This document shows positions 53,980 through 63,979 of a DNA stretch of 64,000 nucleotides, piece after piece. Positions within the stretch are counted from its first letter, which is position 1; the number at the start of each line of letters is the position of its first letter. A model generated the notes under the pieces. It had not been told where the DNA came from and made no database searches. It saw nothing but the letters and a program-made list of their open reading frames with translations. Source of the stretch: Gordonibacter sp. An230 (GTDB lineage Bacteria; Actinomycetota; Coriobacteriia; Coriobacteriales; Eggerthellaceae); NCBI RefSeq assembly GCF_002159915.1, contig NZ_NFJP01000001.1, positions 268,632-332,631 on the forward strand, written 5' to 3'. The translations under genes and the position numbers were made by a program.

Positions 53980-55683
53980 CTATGCTATACCTGCTTTGTA
54001 TCCGCCGAGCGTCTCTCCCCTTGCGAGCGCAGATCCCACTAGATAGCCGTACGTCATGCCGCGTCCGTGGCTTGTGCCCGGCAGCGTGACAGGGTAGGAG
54101 TTCGCGAAAAAGTCTCCTTGCACATTGCCGATGGCGAACAACCCGCCAATAGGTTGATCTTCGGTGTCGAGCACTTGGGAGTTTTGGTCGACGCGCAAAC
54201 CGTAAGGGAGGGCGAGCAGCCAGGCCGACACGTTGCTTGCGTAGAACGGGCCGTCCTTGACCGAGCTGAGGAATCTCGGTGGAACACCGAAATCGGGATC
54301 CTCTCCCGCATCGCAGAACGAGTTGTAGCGCTCGACGGTTCGTTTGAGCGCGTCACCCGGCACGCCGATTGCCTCGGCCAGTTCGTCGAGCGTCTCGCCC
54401 TTGAAGAAAGCGCCATCGGTTACGGCTTGTTCCACCTTGTCTTCCAGCCCGTCCATGAACGATTTCGACTTCGTCGGCTCCTGTCGCTGCGCGTGCTCGG
54501 GATAGTGCGCATCCCAGATGGCCCATGCCACGTTCCCTGGAGTGTTCATGCGCGCGTTCGTTACGATGGGTTCGAAGCCCACCTCGCAGCAGTAGCGCAT
54601 GCCGTCGCGGTTCACGGTGAGCCAACAGGTGTCGAAGCCGGGTCCCATAACAGATAGGCTCACTGGGTGGATGATGGGGGCGGGATAGCAGGGCGAGAGG
54701 GCCGCGCCCACCCACGAGCCCATGATCAGGCCATCTCCCAGGTTGCCTCCTACAGGAAAGTAGTCTGACTTGTCGGCTCGCAGTGCGATAGGGCAGAAGC
54801 AACGCTTCATCTCCTCGTTGTCGGTGATGCCGCCCGTTGCCAGGATGACGCCTTTGGTGGCGTTGATGCGTTTTGCGCCTTCGTCATCGCGCACGATGAC
54901 GGCGGTTACCGCATTGTTCTCGCGGACAAGCTGTTCGGCAGTGGTGTTGAACGCGAATACGGCCCCCCGCTCCTGTGCATCGTCGGCCACCATGTTGATG
55001 AAGTACCCGACATTCCATGGCTGTTCGGGAAGATCGCTGCCCTCGGGAAGCAGGAACTTGTGTGCTGTGCGGAATTGCTTGAAGCGGTCGTCGAGCGTGT
55101 CCCAGTCAGAACGGGCGGTCATCTCGCTGTTGAGGACAACTTCGTAGCCCGTCTCTTTGGCCATGTCGATGTATCGATCCATTATCTCGCCGCTGCGTTC
55201 GACGAACGTTCTGATGAGATAATAGTTTGCCTCCGATTGACCCCACTGGTAGATGAGGCGCGCGGCGAGAGCGGAATCGATGTTCACGCCCTCCTGTAGT
55301 TGCAGCGACGACCCCACAGCCCCGATGTCGGTGCCGTGGGCGGTGACGCCTTCGAACTTCTCGGCCACGTATACGCTAGCACCGGCTTCGGCTGCCGCTT
55401 GTGCAGCTGTGCAACCTGCTATGCCCGCGCCGACGATGACGACATCATATGTCTCCTCGGCCACTGTCTCTGGTAGCTCAGGCGCGGGGTCGAGCCAGGC
55501 ATGCGATGCGGTTGCCCCAGATCCATTGTTGCCCGCATTCGAGGTGCCGCCGTTAGATGATGGCGCACATCCGCCCAAGCTCGTCAGCGCGGCGGTTGTT
55601 CCCGCTAGCGCGGCGCTCGCGAGGAACGTACGGCGTGACAAGCTTTTCCCTTTGGCCTCATGATGACTGTTCGTGCTTCCCAT
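53980..55683 (-). CDS. Tat-exported FAD-dependent fumarate-reductase-type enzyme
   Basis: A 567-residue flavoprotein: twin-arginine signal (SRRTFLAS), lipobox LGGC (Cys39), the dinucleotide loop VVIVGAGIAGCTAAQAAAEAG, VILATGGI, and the C-terminal FAD motif IGNVQGDFF...GTSHGRGMTYGYLVGSALARGE. This is the flavin domain of fumarate/urocanate reductase-like enzymes without cytochrome or FMN-binding domains. Many such single-domain reductases in Eggerthella use dietary or host compounds as electron acceptors; the substrate here is unknown. The start at MGSTNSHH follows GAGGAGG. Its LuxR membrane regulator is 153 bases upstream on the same strand. Confidence 0.9.
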   Translation of the reverse strand: MGSTNSHHEAKGKSLSRRTFLASAALAGTTAALTSLGGCAPSSNGGTSNAGNNGSGATASHAWLDPAPELPETVAEETYDVVIVGAGIAGCTAAQAAAEAGASVYVAEKFEGVTAHGTDIGAVGSSLQLQEGVNIDSALAARLIYQWGQSEANYYLIRTFVERSGEIMDRYIDMAKETGYEVVLNSEMTARSDWDTLDDRFKQFRTAHKFLLPEGSDLPEQPWNVGYFINMVADDAQERGAVFAFNTTAEQLVRENNAVTAVIVRDDEGAKRINATKGVILATGGITDNEEMKRCFCPIALRADKSDYFPVGGNLGDGLIMGSWVGAALSPCYPAPIIHPVSLSVMGPGFDTCWLTVNRDGMRYCCEVGFEPIVTNARMNTPGNVAWAIWDAHYPEHAQRQEPTKSKSFMDGLEDKVEQAVTDGAFFKGETLDELAEAIGVPGDALKRTVERYNSFCDAGEDPDFGVPPRFLSSVKDGPFYASNVSAWLLALPYGLRVDQNSQVLDTEDQPIGGLFAIGNVQGDFFANSYPVTLPGTSHGRGMTYGYLVGSALARGETLGGYKAGIA

Positions 55684-55836
55684 GATTTCCTCCTCTTTCA
55701 TCCGGTGAAGGAATCCCTTCGCTGCCGAGCATAGGGTTCGGATGGGAATGCCGAAAGCGCCCACAAGGGGTGAAAGACATGGAAGGAAATCGTAACCCGC
55801 CGAGGGTGACGCGATCAGAGGCTTGCGCGGACGTTC

Positions 55837-57285
55837 CTACATGCCTCGCGTTTCGCGATCCATGCACGCTTCGACGAGGGCGCGTGCCTCTTGCTTCGCA
55901 TGGATGCCGAGTTTCGCGTAGATGCGCCGGGTGTGAGTTTTTACGGTGTCGTTGGATATGCAGAGTTGTTCGCGGATGGCGGCACGATCCTTGCCATGCA
56001 CCAACAAGGCGAATATCTCGGTTTCCCGAGCGGTGAGTCCGCCATCCTCGGCCACTAACTGTGTGCAGTGCTCGAATTGCTGCTGATGCTGCTTGTTCAT
56101 CTCGCGCATATCACGCGAGCGATCGGAGCGTGCGCGCCTGAACAGCACTGCGAACGCGAGCACGAAAAGATACACCACTACAAGTGAGAGGATGCTGGCG
56201 GCCTCGCTTCCTTCGAAGCCGGCCTGCGTGAGTGCATCGCTGATGACCGACCCTATGAGCGAGCTTCCCAAAAATGCGAGCAGTCCTGCCGAAAACACGA
56301 TGAAGGGATCGCGTCCTGTTGCGTGGGATTGGTCGACGCAGAACACCCACAATAAGAAGTAGAAGTACCCATGTCCGATCGTGGATACGATGAGTGGTAG
56401 CGGAAGGTGCCCTGTGAACTGGGGAAGCAGCAAAAAACCTGCGGCAAGCAAGGGGAACGACACCTCGCATACCAAATAGAGCTCGCTCTCCTTGCGGTAG
56501 AACACCGTCGTTGCGGTCAACAGCAGGCCCGAAATGGCCACGCCGATGACGGTGGCCGTAGCGGCTTCCTCTGCCGTTCCTTGCCCGAAGTTCAGCGTTG
56601 CGCTGCGCATGACGCCGTAGACGAGCCCTCCTAGTACGGCCAATCCGAGCAGGTCGATGCTGTGGCGCTTGCGACCGTCATGCGCCGAACGCATGTGCGC
56701 AGGTTCGCTGATAGTGCGATCGGCAACATACAGCAAAACGCCTGACGCAAGCGGCATGGTCACGGCAGCTACTCGCGTCGCCATTGGCGGCAAAGGTGCT
56801 ACGAGCCCGAAGAGCACGGCAGTGAGCACTGCGTATGCGGCCATGTCAAACAGTACGCGTCGAGGCTTCAGCTTGGATAGATGATCGCCCCAGCGCAAGA
56901 ATGCCAGCGCGCTGCCTATACCTGTGCCCGCTGCCCCGACGATTCCGATTATCGCCTCGTTCGTCATGGGGTGTATGGAGAGGCAAAGCGTACCGGCGGC
57001 CATGAGCGCAGACGATATCGCAACAGCACTGTGGCGCCGCAACGCTTGTAGCGGTCGGGCGACGAGCGTGACGAAAAACACACAACAGGTGATAAGCAGC
57101 GAGAGCGTCCATACCTGGTGCTGTAAAACGACGGGCGAGTCTGGCGGCGATTGCAGTGACAGTGCAGCCGAAGAAAACACAATTTGCAGCCACGTCCAGA
57201 ACAAAGCCATGCCGAACAGGCGTGCAGGGTGGCGAAGCTCTTCATGAGCCAGGTTCGCGAACCCCTGCACGTCCCTGCTAACCAT
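55837..57285 (-). CDS. LuxR-type regulator with a multi-helix membrane domain, third copy
   Basis: A 482-residue protein with about twelve membrane helices to residue ~385, a Gln/His-rich linker (MNKQHQQQFEHC), and a C-terminal LuxR helix-turn-helix (LTARETEIFALLVHGKDRAAIREQLCISNDTVKTHTRRIYAKLGIHAKQEARALV). It precedes the exported fumarate-reductase-type gene on the same strand, the same order as the pair at 26-30 kb, so it likely activates that gene in response to its substrate. Sequence divergence between the three copies argues for separate signals. Confidence 0.88.
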   Translation of the reverse strand: MVSRDVQGFANLAHEELRHPARLFGMALFWTWLQIVFSSAALSLQSPPDSPVVLQHQVWTLSLLITCCVFFVTLVARPLQALRRHSAVAISSALMAAGTLCLSIHPMTNEAIIGIVGAAGTGIGSALAFLRWGDHLSKLKPRRVLFDMAAYAVLTAVLFGLVAPLPPMATRVAAVTMPLASGVLLYVADRTISEPAHMRSAHDGRKRHSIDLLGLAVLGGLVYGVMRSATLNFGQGTAEEAATATVIGVAISGLLLTATTVFYRKESELYLVCEVSFPLLAAGFLLLPQFTGHLPLPLIVSTIGHGYFYFLLWVFCVDQSHATGRDPFIVFSAGLLAFLGSSLIGSVISDALTQAGFEGSEAASILSLVVVYLFVLAFAVLFRRARSDRSRDMREMNKQHQQQFEHCTQLVAEDGGLTARETEIFALLVHGKDRAAIREQLCISNDTVKTHTRRIYAKLGIHAKQEARALVEACMDRETRGM

Positions 57286-58202
57286 GTTTCCCTTTTCCGC
57301 TTCGGCCGCCTTACTATGCCTCGATTATAAGGCAGCTCGCTCGCTTTGCGCCAGCTGAGGTCAAACGCTTCTGAGGATACTCCATTCGCTTCTTCGCGTT
57401 GGTACCCGAAGCGTTGCCTTGGCTGGGATCGGGTCGATTGTTTCGCGTGAAGCAATTACGTATGTCCAGGAGGGAACGCGCAGATAGGGCGTGCGAAAAT
57501 GCGGGGCGCTCGGATGGCGTGTGCTCGAATGTGCGGTAGTGCGGAAACGGCGCGCATCTGCGGGACGGTCTCGGGGTTACCGGGACAGGGAGTGGGCCAG
57601 AGCGCTCGCGTGCTTAACGCGGCGTCGGGCGCGCCGGGTGGAAGCGATGCGTGTGCGTAGAGCGCCGTTACGGAGGACAATCCTCCTGCGGCAAGCAGGC
57701 TTCCTGCGAATGCGGGGACGTTGCGGACGGGATCTGACGTGGGGCGTCCGGCGCGTTTCTCGCGTGCGACAAGGCCCGCGAGCGTCGCGGAGCATCCAGC
57801 CAGCCCCATCCGACCGACAGGGCGAAGGCGTCCAGAGAGGGCGTGAGGTCCGTTTTGTCACGGGGAAGGAATCGAAGTGCGTTGAGGAATACGGGGAACG
57901 GCAGCCCTGCTCCTCCAATCGGAGCTGCGGTGAGACGGGGGCTCGCCGAGGATCAGAACGGGGCGTCCCCCGATTTTATGTGCATGGGTGGGATAGCGCG
58001 AGGTTGCGCGGTGAAGCACGCCCTGTTCGGCGCTGGTTGTGAAGCGCGCCCCTTGCGATGGCGGGCGTGCGTGACGCAGCTGCGACTCCGCCGCAACGCG
58101 TTCGTCGCGCGTGGCGACAGCTCGTTTCCGCCTTGTGCGTCGAGGCTTTCCTTCCCGCATCCCACCTGCCTTTTTCGGTGTAGCCTCGACCTGCATGCGA
58201 AA
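57286..58202. other. Intergenic stretch with a parS-like site, no supported gene
   Basis: Open frames here are Arg-rich and motif-free on both strands. The main signal is the parS-like site at 57439-57454. Confidence 0.5.
57439..57454. other. parS-like site (two mismatches)
   Basis: TGTTTCGCGTGAAGCA differs from the parS consensus at two positions, with outer T/A symmetry. Weaker than the other two sites. Confidence 0.5.
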
Positions 58203-58229
58203 GCCCGCCGCGCGCGTGGCGTGGCGGGC
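58203..58229 (-). terminator. Hairpin after the asp23-like gene
   Basis: GCCCGCC and GGCGGGC pair over a 13-base loop. On the minus strand the stem is followed by TTT, 65 bases beyond the Asp23-family stop. Confidence 0.5.
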
Positions 58230-58293
58230 GTGGGAGACGGGGCGCGGAGCTCGGACGGGGCGGCTCCGCGGCACGGCGCCGAGGCGGCGTCTT

Positions 58294-58818
58294 TTAGTTG
58301 GACGAGCCGTCCTGCTGCCCGTCGCCGTTGTTGTTGCCGTTCTTCTGGTCGTACTCGTCCTGTGTCATGACGTCGACCACATTCACGGTCATCTCGATCA
58401 CCTCGAGGCCGGTCATGTCCTTGAGGTCCTCGCCGACGACCTTTTTGATCTCGTCGAACACCTGGGGCGCTGATTTTCCGTACTCGAGGATGACGTCGAG
58501 GTCGAGCTTGGCGCCCGCATCGTCGATGATGTCGGCGTCGACGCCCTTGGTCTTGTCGGCGCCGCCGAGGCCCTCTTGGATGCGAGAGAGGACGTTGCCC
58601 TTCATGTCGATGATGCCGTCGATCTTCTGCGCGGCGAGCGAGGAGATCTTCTCCACGACGTTCTCGTTGATGACCAGCTTGTACACCGGCTCGGCGGAGA
58701 CGTCTTCGAGGTCGCGCAGGTCGAAGGAATCGCCCTTGCCCTTGCTCTTCTCGTCTACGGAGGAGTACGGGTCGTAGGTGCTCTTGGTGCTGCTGGGGTT
58801 CAGGGTGCTCTGGGCCAT
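58294..58818 (-). CDS. Asp23/Gls24-family envelope stress protein
   Basis: A 174-residue Asp23-family protein. The core LVINENVVEKISSLAAQKIDGIIDMKGN, LDLDVILEYGKSAPQVFDEIKKVVGEDLKDMTGLEVIEMTVNVVDV is diagnostic. Asn/Gly/Asp-rich tails flank it. Asp23 proteins are abundant, tethered to the membrane by AmaP, and rise under cell-wall stress. The start at MAQSTLNP follows AAAGGAAG. It is the last gene of the amaP-DUF2273-asp23 group. Confidence 0.92.
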   Translation of the reverse strand: MAQSTLNPSSTKSTYDPYSSVDEKSKGKGDSFDLRDLEDVSAEPVYKLVINENVVEKISSLAAQKIDGIIDMKGNVLSRIQEGLGGADKTKGVDADIIDDAGAKLDLDVILEYGKSAPQVFDEIKKVVGEDLKDMTGLEVIEMTVNVVDVMTQDEYDQKNGNNNGDGQQDGSSN

Positions 58819-58946
58819 GGTGCTTCCTTTCTGTTGGGGATGAACGCTGTGTTGCCGGCGGTGCGTGCCAGGCGGCTTGGGCACGGCCGTCGAGCGTCGG
58901 GCCGCGCGCAGTCGCCGGGCGCGCACCGCCGGCTTGTGCAAACTTG

Positions 58947-59576
58947 TTAGGTGAGGCGCTTGAGGACGCTGCTCACACGTTCGCGAGCGGCGCGGTCTCC
59001 GTCGCGGTACATGCCTATGGCAACGCCGACGGCGGCGAACAGCGCCAGCAGCACAGTGGGCCAGAAGCCCACAATGAGGATGAGCGCCGCTGCGACGAAC
59101 CCGATGGTTCCGTAGAGGACCGCGTGCCCGTGATTCTCCATGGCGGAAGTTACCGCGCGCTTGGCTTCGGCGGATACGCTGCGACCGCTTTGCGTTTCGG
59201 TATCGGCTTTCGTCTCGGTGCCAGATGGCTCGGCGTCGCTTTTGCCGGGTTTTGCGTTGCCGTGAGACTCGCTCCCGATGCGACCGGGCGTGCCGGCCGC
59301 GGCCTTGCCACGGGCGCCTTGCGCGCTTTCGGCCTTGCCTTCGCCGCTTGCGCCTCTGGCGGAAGCCATGCTGCTCGTGCCAAGTGCGATGTGGCTCTGC
59401 GGAGAATCCTCGCGACGGGCGCCGTTTTGCCGAATTCCGACGACCTGCTTGGCGTCATGCGTGTCTTCCTTGGCGGTGCTCGAAGGTTCGAGGGCGTCTT
59501 TCGGCGTTGATGGCGAATGCTTCGTAGGCATGTCAATCTCGTTGACAACGTGCCGCTCCATCACTAATTGGGTCAT
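58947..59576 (-). CDS. DUF2273-type small membrane protein with long N-terminal linker
   Basis: The C-terminal ~60 residues are the DUF2273 hairpin of two membrane helices (HAVLYGTIGFVAAALILIVGFWPTVLLALFAAVGVAIGMYRDGD). In gls24 operons this is usually a protein of ~60-80 residues; here it has ~140 extra N-terminal residues rich in Ser, Gly, Ala and Lys with no domain. The start at 59576 follows an excellent AAGGAGGTG. It is 12 bases behind the amaP-like gene. Confidence 0.82.
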   Translation of the reverse strand: MTQLVMERHVVNEIDMPTKHSPSTPKDALEPSSTAKEDTHDAKQVVGIRQNGARREDSPQSHIALGTSSMASARGASGEGKAESAQGARGKAAAGTPGRIGSESHGNAKPGKSDAEPSGTETKADTETQSGRSVSAEAKRAVTSAMENHGHAVLYGTIGFVAAALILIVGFWPTVLLALFAAVGVAIGMYRDGDRAARERVSSVLKRLT

Positions 59577-59588
59577 GCGTGCACCTCC

Positions 59589-60218
59589 TTACGCGCTCTT
59601 GCCCACCGCGTGGGCCGGCACCGGCTGCGTCTGGTGAGGGCGACGCGCGTCGGCGGCTTGGCTGGTGGCTTGGTTGGTGAACGCGGGCGTGACCACGTCG
59701 GCGTCGCCGATGAACGTGATGCGCACGCTGTCCACCGGGTAGCCGGTGAAGGCTTCGAGCGTCGCGGCGATCTCGTCTTGCAGCTTAGCTCCAAGCTGTC
59801 CCAGCTCGGCGTTGCGGCCCGGGTCGATTTTCGCGTGAATGGTCATGCGCGGCTCGCGCTTGTTCGCGATGTCCGCCTTGACGGAGCTGACGGACATGCC
59901 GCGATGCCCCTCCACAACATGCTTGACCGTGGACTGGATGGCGTTTTGCGTGATGGCGATGCTGCCGTTGCCGCGATCGAGCTCAAGCTGCGAGTGCTTG
60001 CCCGGCGCCGAGATCGCGCGGATGAGCACGACCAGCAGCCCTGCTGCGGTGATGCCCAGCAACACGGCCTCCACCACGTAGAACCAGGGCATGCTCATCA
60101 GCCACGCGATTGCGGGGAACAAGGGCTCCCACGCGAACCACAAGGACGCGAGGACGCCGACGCCCAGCACGGCAGCAATGACGAACACGATCATGCAAAA
60201 GCGTTTGAACTTTCCCAT
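59589..60218 (-). CDS. amaP: AmaP-type membrane anchor of alkaline-shock protein
   Basis: A 209-residue protein with two N-terminal membrane helices (residues ~7-30 and ~45-68). A cytoplasmic Asp23-like domain follows (GSIAITQNAIQSTVKHVVEGHRGM, RMTIHAKIDPGRNAELGQLGAKLQDEIAATLEAFTGYPVDSVRITF). It holds Asp23 proteins at the membrane. It is the first gene of the minus-strand stress operon. Confidence 0.88.
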   Translation of the reverse strand: MGKFKRFCMIVFVIAAVLGVGVLASLWFAWEPLFPAIAWLMSMPWFYVVEAVLLGITAAGLLVVLIRAISAPGKHSQLELDRGNGSIAITQNAIQSTVKHVVEGHRGMSVSSVKADIANKREPRMTIHAKIDPGRNAELGQLGAKLQDEIAATLEAFTGYPVDSVRITFIGDADVVTPAFTNQATSQAADARRPHQTQPVPAHAVGKSA

Positions 60219-60270
60219 GGGTTGCCGCCTTTCTTCTCGTGCGCGCCGAGCGTTCGACGCGCTGTCGGAT

Positions 60271-60286
60271 AGAGTGCGATCACTCT
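60271..60286. promoter_or_regulatory. Palindrome upstream of the amaP operon
   Basis: AGAGTG-CGAT-CACTCT is a perfect 6-bp inverted repeat with a four-base loop, 53 bases before the amaP start. A candidate operator. The rest of 60219-60566 shows no gene; a TAAAAT hexamer at about 60505 is the only -10-like element toward the surface protein. Confidence 0.4.
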
Positions 60287-60566
60287 AGGGGAAGCGCGAA
60301 GCGCCGTGACTGCCCGAGCGGAAGTGCCGCCGGACGTTTGCCGTGACGTTGAGGCCCTGTAGCCCTGCAAGAGGCAGGCGGCCCCGGGGTGGGGAAGGCG
60401 CGGAGGGAGGGCGCGAACGCGCCGCACAGGCGGTCAAAACGACCGGGGGGAGGAGTGCCCTGCTCATTTTTGGGAAACGGCTGTACGAGGCTCATTCGAG
60501 CCGGTAAAATCCTGTCAATTTACTAACGTTTGCGCTGCGGCGACGCTTCGAGCAAGGCGGTGGGCC

Positions 60567-63500
60567 ATGGGGAAGAAGGCTTTGAGAAGGTGCGCGGAGG
60601 GCGTCGCTGCCCTGGCGCTCGCGCTTCTCTTGGGCGCGGGCGCGGTTCCCGCGATGGCGGCGGAGGGCTCGGGAGGCGACGGGGCGCTCTCAGTGTCCGT
60701 GCGGACGGATGCGGACTCGTACGCCGAAGGCGACCGCGTGGCGCTGACCGTCGTGCTCGAGAACGCCTCGGACGCGGAGCTGGCCGGCGTGGAGGCGTCG
60801 CTGTCCGTTCCGCAGGGCGTCGTTCTGGACGATCCGGCTGCGTCCCATGCGGTCGTGGGCGCGCTTGCGGCCGGGGAGTCGCGGGAGCTGTCGCTTTCGG
60901 GGACCGCGCGCGCGGCCGCCCCGCAGGGTCCCGGGGAAGGCGGCGCGGCGGCGGGCGGCGACGCCGGGGACGGCGGGCCGGGCGGCGGTCTCCTCGCGAA
61001 GCTGGGCGACCCTGCGTGTGTGGTGGCTGCGGCGTTGGCGATGGCGGCTCTGGTATGTGCCGTCGTGGTTGTCTCGCGCAGACGCGCCCGAGCCGCCCGG
61101 GCCGCGCGGCAGGGGACGCTGTGCCTGCTGGCGGCGGTTTTGGCGGCCTCCCTGGCTCCGCCCGTCCCGGCATCGGCTGCGCAGGGCCAGACGTCCGATG
61201 CGCCGGGGGTGGAGCGGACGGTCGGGGCCTCGTGCCCCGTGACCGCGGCGGGCGCGAACGGGGAGATCTCGGTGACCGCGACCTACCTGGGGCGGCCCGC
61301 GTCGCTTGAGATCGACCGCTCGCTGCTTTTGAAGGCGGGCGATCTGGACATGTACGAGATTCCCTCCGACGCCCTCTTGGAAGGGTCGCTCGACACCGGC
61401 GGGCTCGACGTGGCCTCGCTGTCGTTCTCGGTGCTCGACGGCAAGGGCAACGAGGTCGACTCCGGCGCCGTCAAGGTTGCCGATCATTGGGTCGCGGAGG
61501 GCATGGGCCTGCTCAGGGGCTCGCACACCGTGACGGTGACCTGCGCCTTCACGAACGGGGAGGAGGCCTCCGATACGGTGGAGCTCCTGTATCCCAGCAA
61601 CGACCGCATGGACGACCTGTCCATCGACCGCGCCGATGCCGACGGCGACGGTCTGATTGGCTACCTGGAGACGTACTACGGCACCGATCCGGGCAATCCC
61701 GACACCGACGGCGACGGCCTCTCGGACTTCCTGGAGATCACCCGCCTGAGCTATGATCCCCTCTCGCCCGACACCGACGGCAACGGCACGCCCGACGGCG
61801 ACGAGGATCCCGACGGCGACGGCCTGACGAATGTGGAGGAGGTGCGCCTCGGCACCGACCCGGTGTCGGCCGACACCGACCTCGACTACCTGTCCGACGG
61901 CGACGAGGTGCGCCTCGGCACCGACCCCCTCGTGCCCGACATCGACGGCGACGGCGCGTACGATGGATGGGAGGTGGAGCGCGGCTACGATCCCCTCGTC
62001 GCCCAAGGCTCTTTCGAGGCCGGCGAGAGCCGCTCCTCGGAGAAGGTGTCCGTGACGCTTTCGGTGGAGACGTCCGGCGAGGCGGTCGAGCAAGCGTACA
62101 TCCTGCCCATATCCGGCACGCCCTCGGCCCTCGACCTCCAGAGCACTCCTGGTTTCGTGTGCGGTTGGAACTTCGAGGCCCCCGACGAGCGCGCCGGGGC
62201 GACCGTGACGTTCGACCTCGATCCCGCCCTGTTCGACGACCCCTCCTTCGACCCGCAGGTGTACTGGTACGACGAGGAGTCCCAGCAGCTCGTGGAGCAG
62301 CCCTCGTCGCGCGACGGCGCCCGCATCGTGTTCCAGCCCGAGCATTTCTCGACGTTTCTCGTGGTTGATGCGAGCGAGTTCGAGCCTTTCTGGAACGAGG
62401 ACACGTGCTACGAGGTGGTTGACGAGCAGCTGTCGTGGACTGAGGCCGAGGAGACGGCCAGGCTCAAGGGCGGCCACCTTGCCGTCATCGACAGCGCAGA
62501 GAAGCAGGAGGAGATTCACCGGGTCGTTCAGAGGGGCTCGAAGGGGTTCTACTGGATAGGCATGCGCGACGTGGTCGAAGGGGACGGCCGGAGCTTCGAG
62601 TGGGTGGACGGAACCCCGGTGGGCTACACGAACTGGTCGCCCGGAGAGCCGAACAACATGCAGTGGTCCTATGGCGACGAGGACTACGTCGGCATGTGGC
62701 GCAGAGGGGACGGCGGCTGGAACGACTTCGTCAATGAGGGCTACCGCACCGACGGCTCCTGCGGCTACGTCGTCGAGTACGACTGGGGGACCGACTCCAA
62801 CGGCGATGGCATCTCCGACTACCATTCTCGCCTCATCTTCGACGGCACGCTCACTCTCGCGAACGGCACGGCGCCCTACAAGGGCATCGACTTCAACCTG
62901 AGCGCCGATTACGACGGAGACGGTCTTCTGAACGGCGAGGAGGTGACGGTCGAGACCTTCTTCACGTCGGAAGGCGAGCGGCGTGCGTACCTCAAGATCC
63001 TTTCCGACCCGTGCTCTCCCGGGGCCTACGACGGCCCGGACTCCCGCACGCTGGCCATCCTGGCCGCGCTGTGCTACGAGGACGGCACGGCGGCCAAGGA
63101 GGAGGGGCGGTTCTACCGGATGGACGAGATCAAGGGGGCTCCCGAAGTGCCCGAGGGGCATGATCTGTATGATCAAGAGAGCAGCGAGGGGTACTATTTC
63201 CTCAACGGCGCGAGCGTGGATCCCGTAGACGGCGAGGACAGGGATGTCGCCCTGGAGTGGAAGGTCGCCGAGTTCGAGCGCGAGCCCGTCGGCGTCCTCG
63301 GAGCCCACTACGACGCCACCGTCTACGTCCGAGGCAAGGAGGTGGTGCTGGCCTACCGGGGCACGAGCGAGGGTCCCGAATGGATCAACGACTTCCTGGG
63401 GGGCGTCTGGAACGCCAACGGCGAGGAGCCTCTTGCTCGGGGAACTGCCAGCCGCGTCGCCGCCAAGTACGCCGCCCGGGGCTACGACGTCTACGTGACG

Positions 63501-63974
63501 GGCCACTCCCTCGGGGGCTACCTCGCCCAGGTGGGCGCGGCCGAGATCTTAGGCACGCCCTGGGCCGGCCAGGTGCGGGCCGTGGAGTACTTCAACGGGA
63601 TGGGCCTCGACTACGCGCTGTGGGGCGACTTTTTCCCCATGTACGCCGCCGAGCGGGCCCTCCTCTCGGGCTTCCACTCCCGCACCGGATCCCTTGTTTG
63701 CCACCGCATCTACGGCGACCCCATATCTCTGCTCGGTCGCCACTCGGGCGACGTGCGCGTGTACGATGCTGAGCGGGAGTGCATAGACAACCATTTCCGG
63801 CTGAATTCCCTCGACCCCGGAAACGTCTTTTTGAAGATCGGCGACCTCTGCGCGGTCATCAGGTCGGTCGAACCGGCTTTGGCTTCCATGAAGTATGGGA
63901 TCGCCCTGCCCGTGGTGTACATGTGGTCGGTCCACGAGACGGACAGCTTCTTCTACTCGATAAGGAGGGGGTGA
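60567..63974 (+). CDS. Exported mosaic protein: calcium repeats, C-type lectin and class-3 lipase
   Basis: A 1135-residue secreted protein. Residues 1-32 are a signal peptide ([20 protein letters not shown]). Residues ~40-115 form a CARDB/DUF11-like strand domain, followed by a membrane helix at ~150-170 and a basic stop-transfer ([12 protein letters not shown]). A second signal-like segment with an ASA-A cleavage pattern lies at ~183-205. Residues ~355-475 hold thrombospondin-type-3 calcium repeats (DADGDGL, DTDGDGL, DPDGDGL). A C-type lectin domain at ~605-740 has [24 protein letters not shown], the calcium/mannose motif EPN (694-696) and WND (718-720). A class-3 lipase domain at ~895-1100 has AYRGT, GHSLGG with Ser981, Asp1051 and a histidine in IDNHFRL (1076). 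It probably binds glycans at the cell surface and hydrolyses a lipid ester. The start follows AAGGCGG. Confidence 0.85.
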   Translation: MGKKALRRCAEGVAALALALLLGAGAVPAMAAEGSGGDGALSVSVRTDADSYAEGDRVALTVVLENASDAELAGVEASLSVPQGVVLDDPAASHAVVGALAAGESRELSLSGTARAAAPQGPGEGGAAAGGDAGDGGPGGGLLAKLGDPACVVAAALAMAALVCAVVVVSRRRARAARAARQGTLCLLAAVLAASLAPPVPASAAQGQTSDAPGVERTVGASCPVTAAGANGEISVTATYLGRPASLEIDRSLLLKAGDLDMYEIPSDALLEGSLDTGGLDVASLSFSVLDGKGNEVDSGAVKVADHWVAEGMGLLRGSHTVTVTCAFTNGEEASDTVELLYPSNDRMDDLSIDRADADGDGLIGYLETYYGTDPGNPDTDGDGLSDFLEITRLSYDPLSPDTDGNGTPDGDEDPDGDGLTNVEEVRLGTDPVSADTDLDYLSDGDEVRLGTDPLVPDIDGDGAYDGWEVERGYDPLVAQGSFEAGESRSSEKVSVTLSVETSGEAVEQAYILPISGTPSALDLQSTPGFVCGWNFEAPDERAGATVTFDLDPALFDDPSFDPQVYWYDEESQQLVEQPSSRDGARIVFQPEHFSTFLVVDASEFEPFWNEDTCYEVVDEQLSWTEAEETARLKGGHLAVIDSAEKQEEIHRVVQRGSKGFYWIGMRDVVEGDGRSFEWVDGTPVGYTNWSPGEPNNMQWSYGDEDYVGMWRRGDGGWNDFVNEGYRTDGSCGYVVEYDWGTDSNGDGISDYHSRLIFDGTLTLANGTAPYKGIDFNLSADYDGDGLLNGEEVTVETFFTSEGERRAYLKILSDPCSPGAYDGPDSRTLAILAALCYEDGTAAKEEGRFYRMDEIKGAPEVPEGHDLYDQESSEGYYFLNGASVDPVDGEDRDVALEWKVAEFEREPVGVLGAHYDATVYVRGKEVVLAYRGTSEGPEWINDFLGGVWNANGEEPLARGTASRVAAKYAARGYDVYVTGHSLGGYLAQVGAAEILGTPWAGQVRAVEYFNGMGLDYALWGDFFPMYAAERALLSGFHSRTGSLVCHRIYGDPISLLGRHSGDVRVYDAERECIDNHFRLNSLDPGNVFLKIGDLCAVIRSVEPALASMKYGIALPVVYMWSVHETDSFFYSIRRG

Positions 63975-63979
63975 GCGCC

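Noticed and set aside
53641..54042. Frame of 133 codons behind AAAGGAGG and a TTG
   Set aside because: Good ribosome-like site, but the product is Cys/Arg/Ser-rich without any domain and runs antisense into the flavoprotein gene.
57491..58042. Plus-strand frame of 183 codons in the parS-containing spacer
   Set aside because: Extremely Arg-rich, no start context, no motif.
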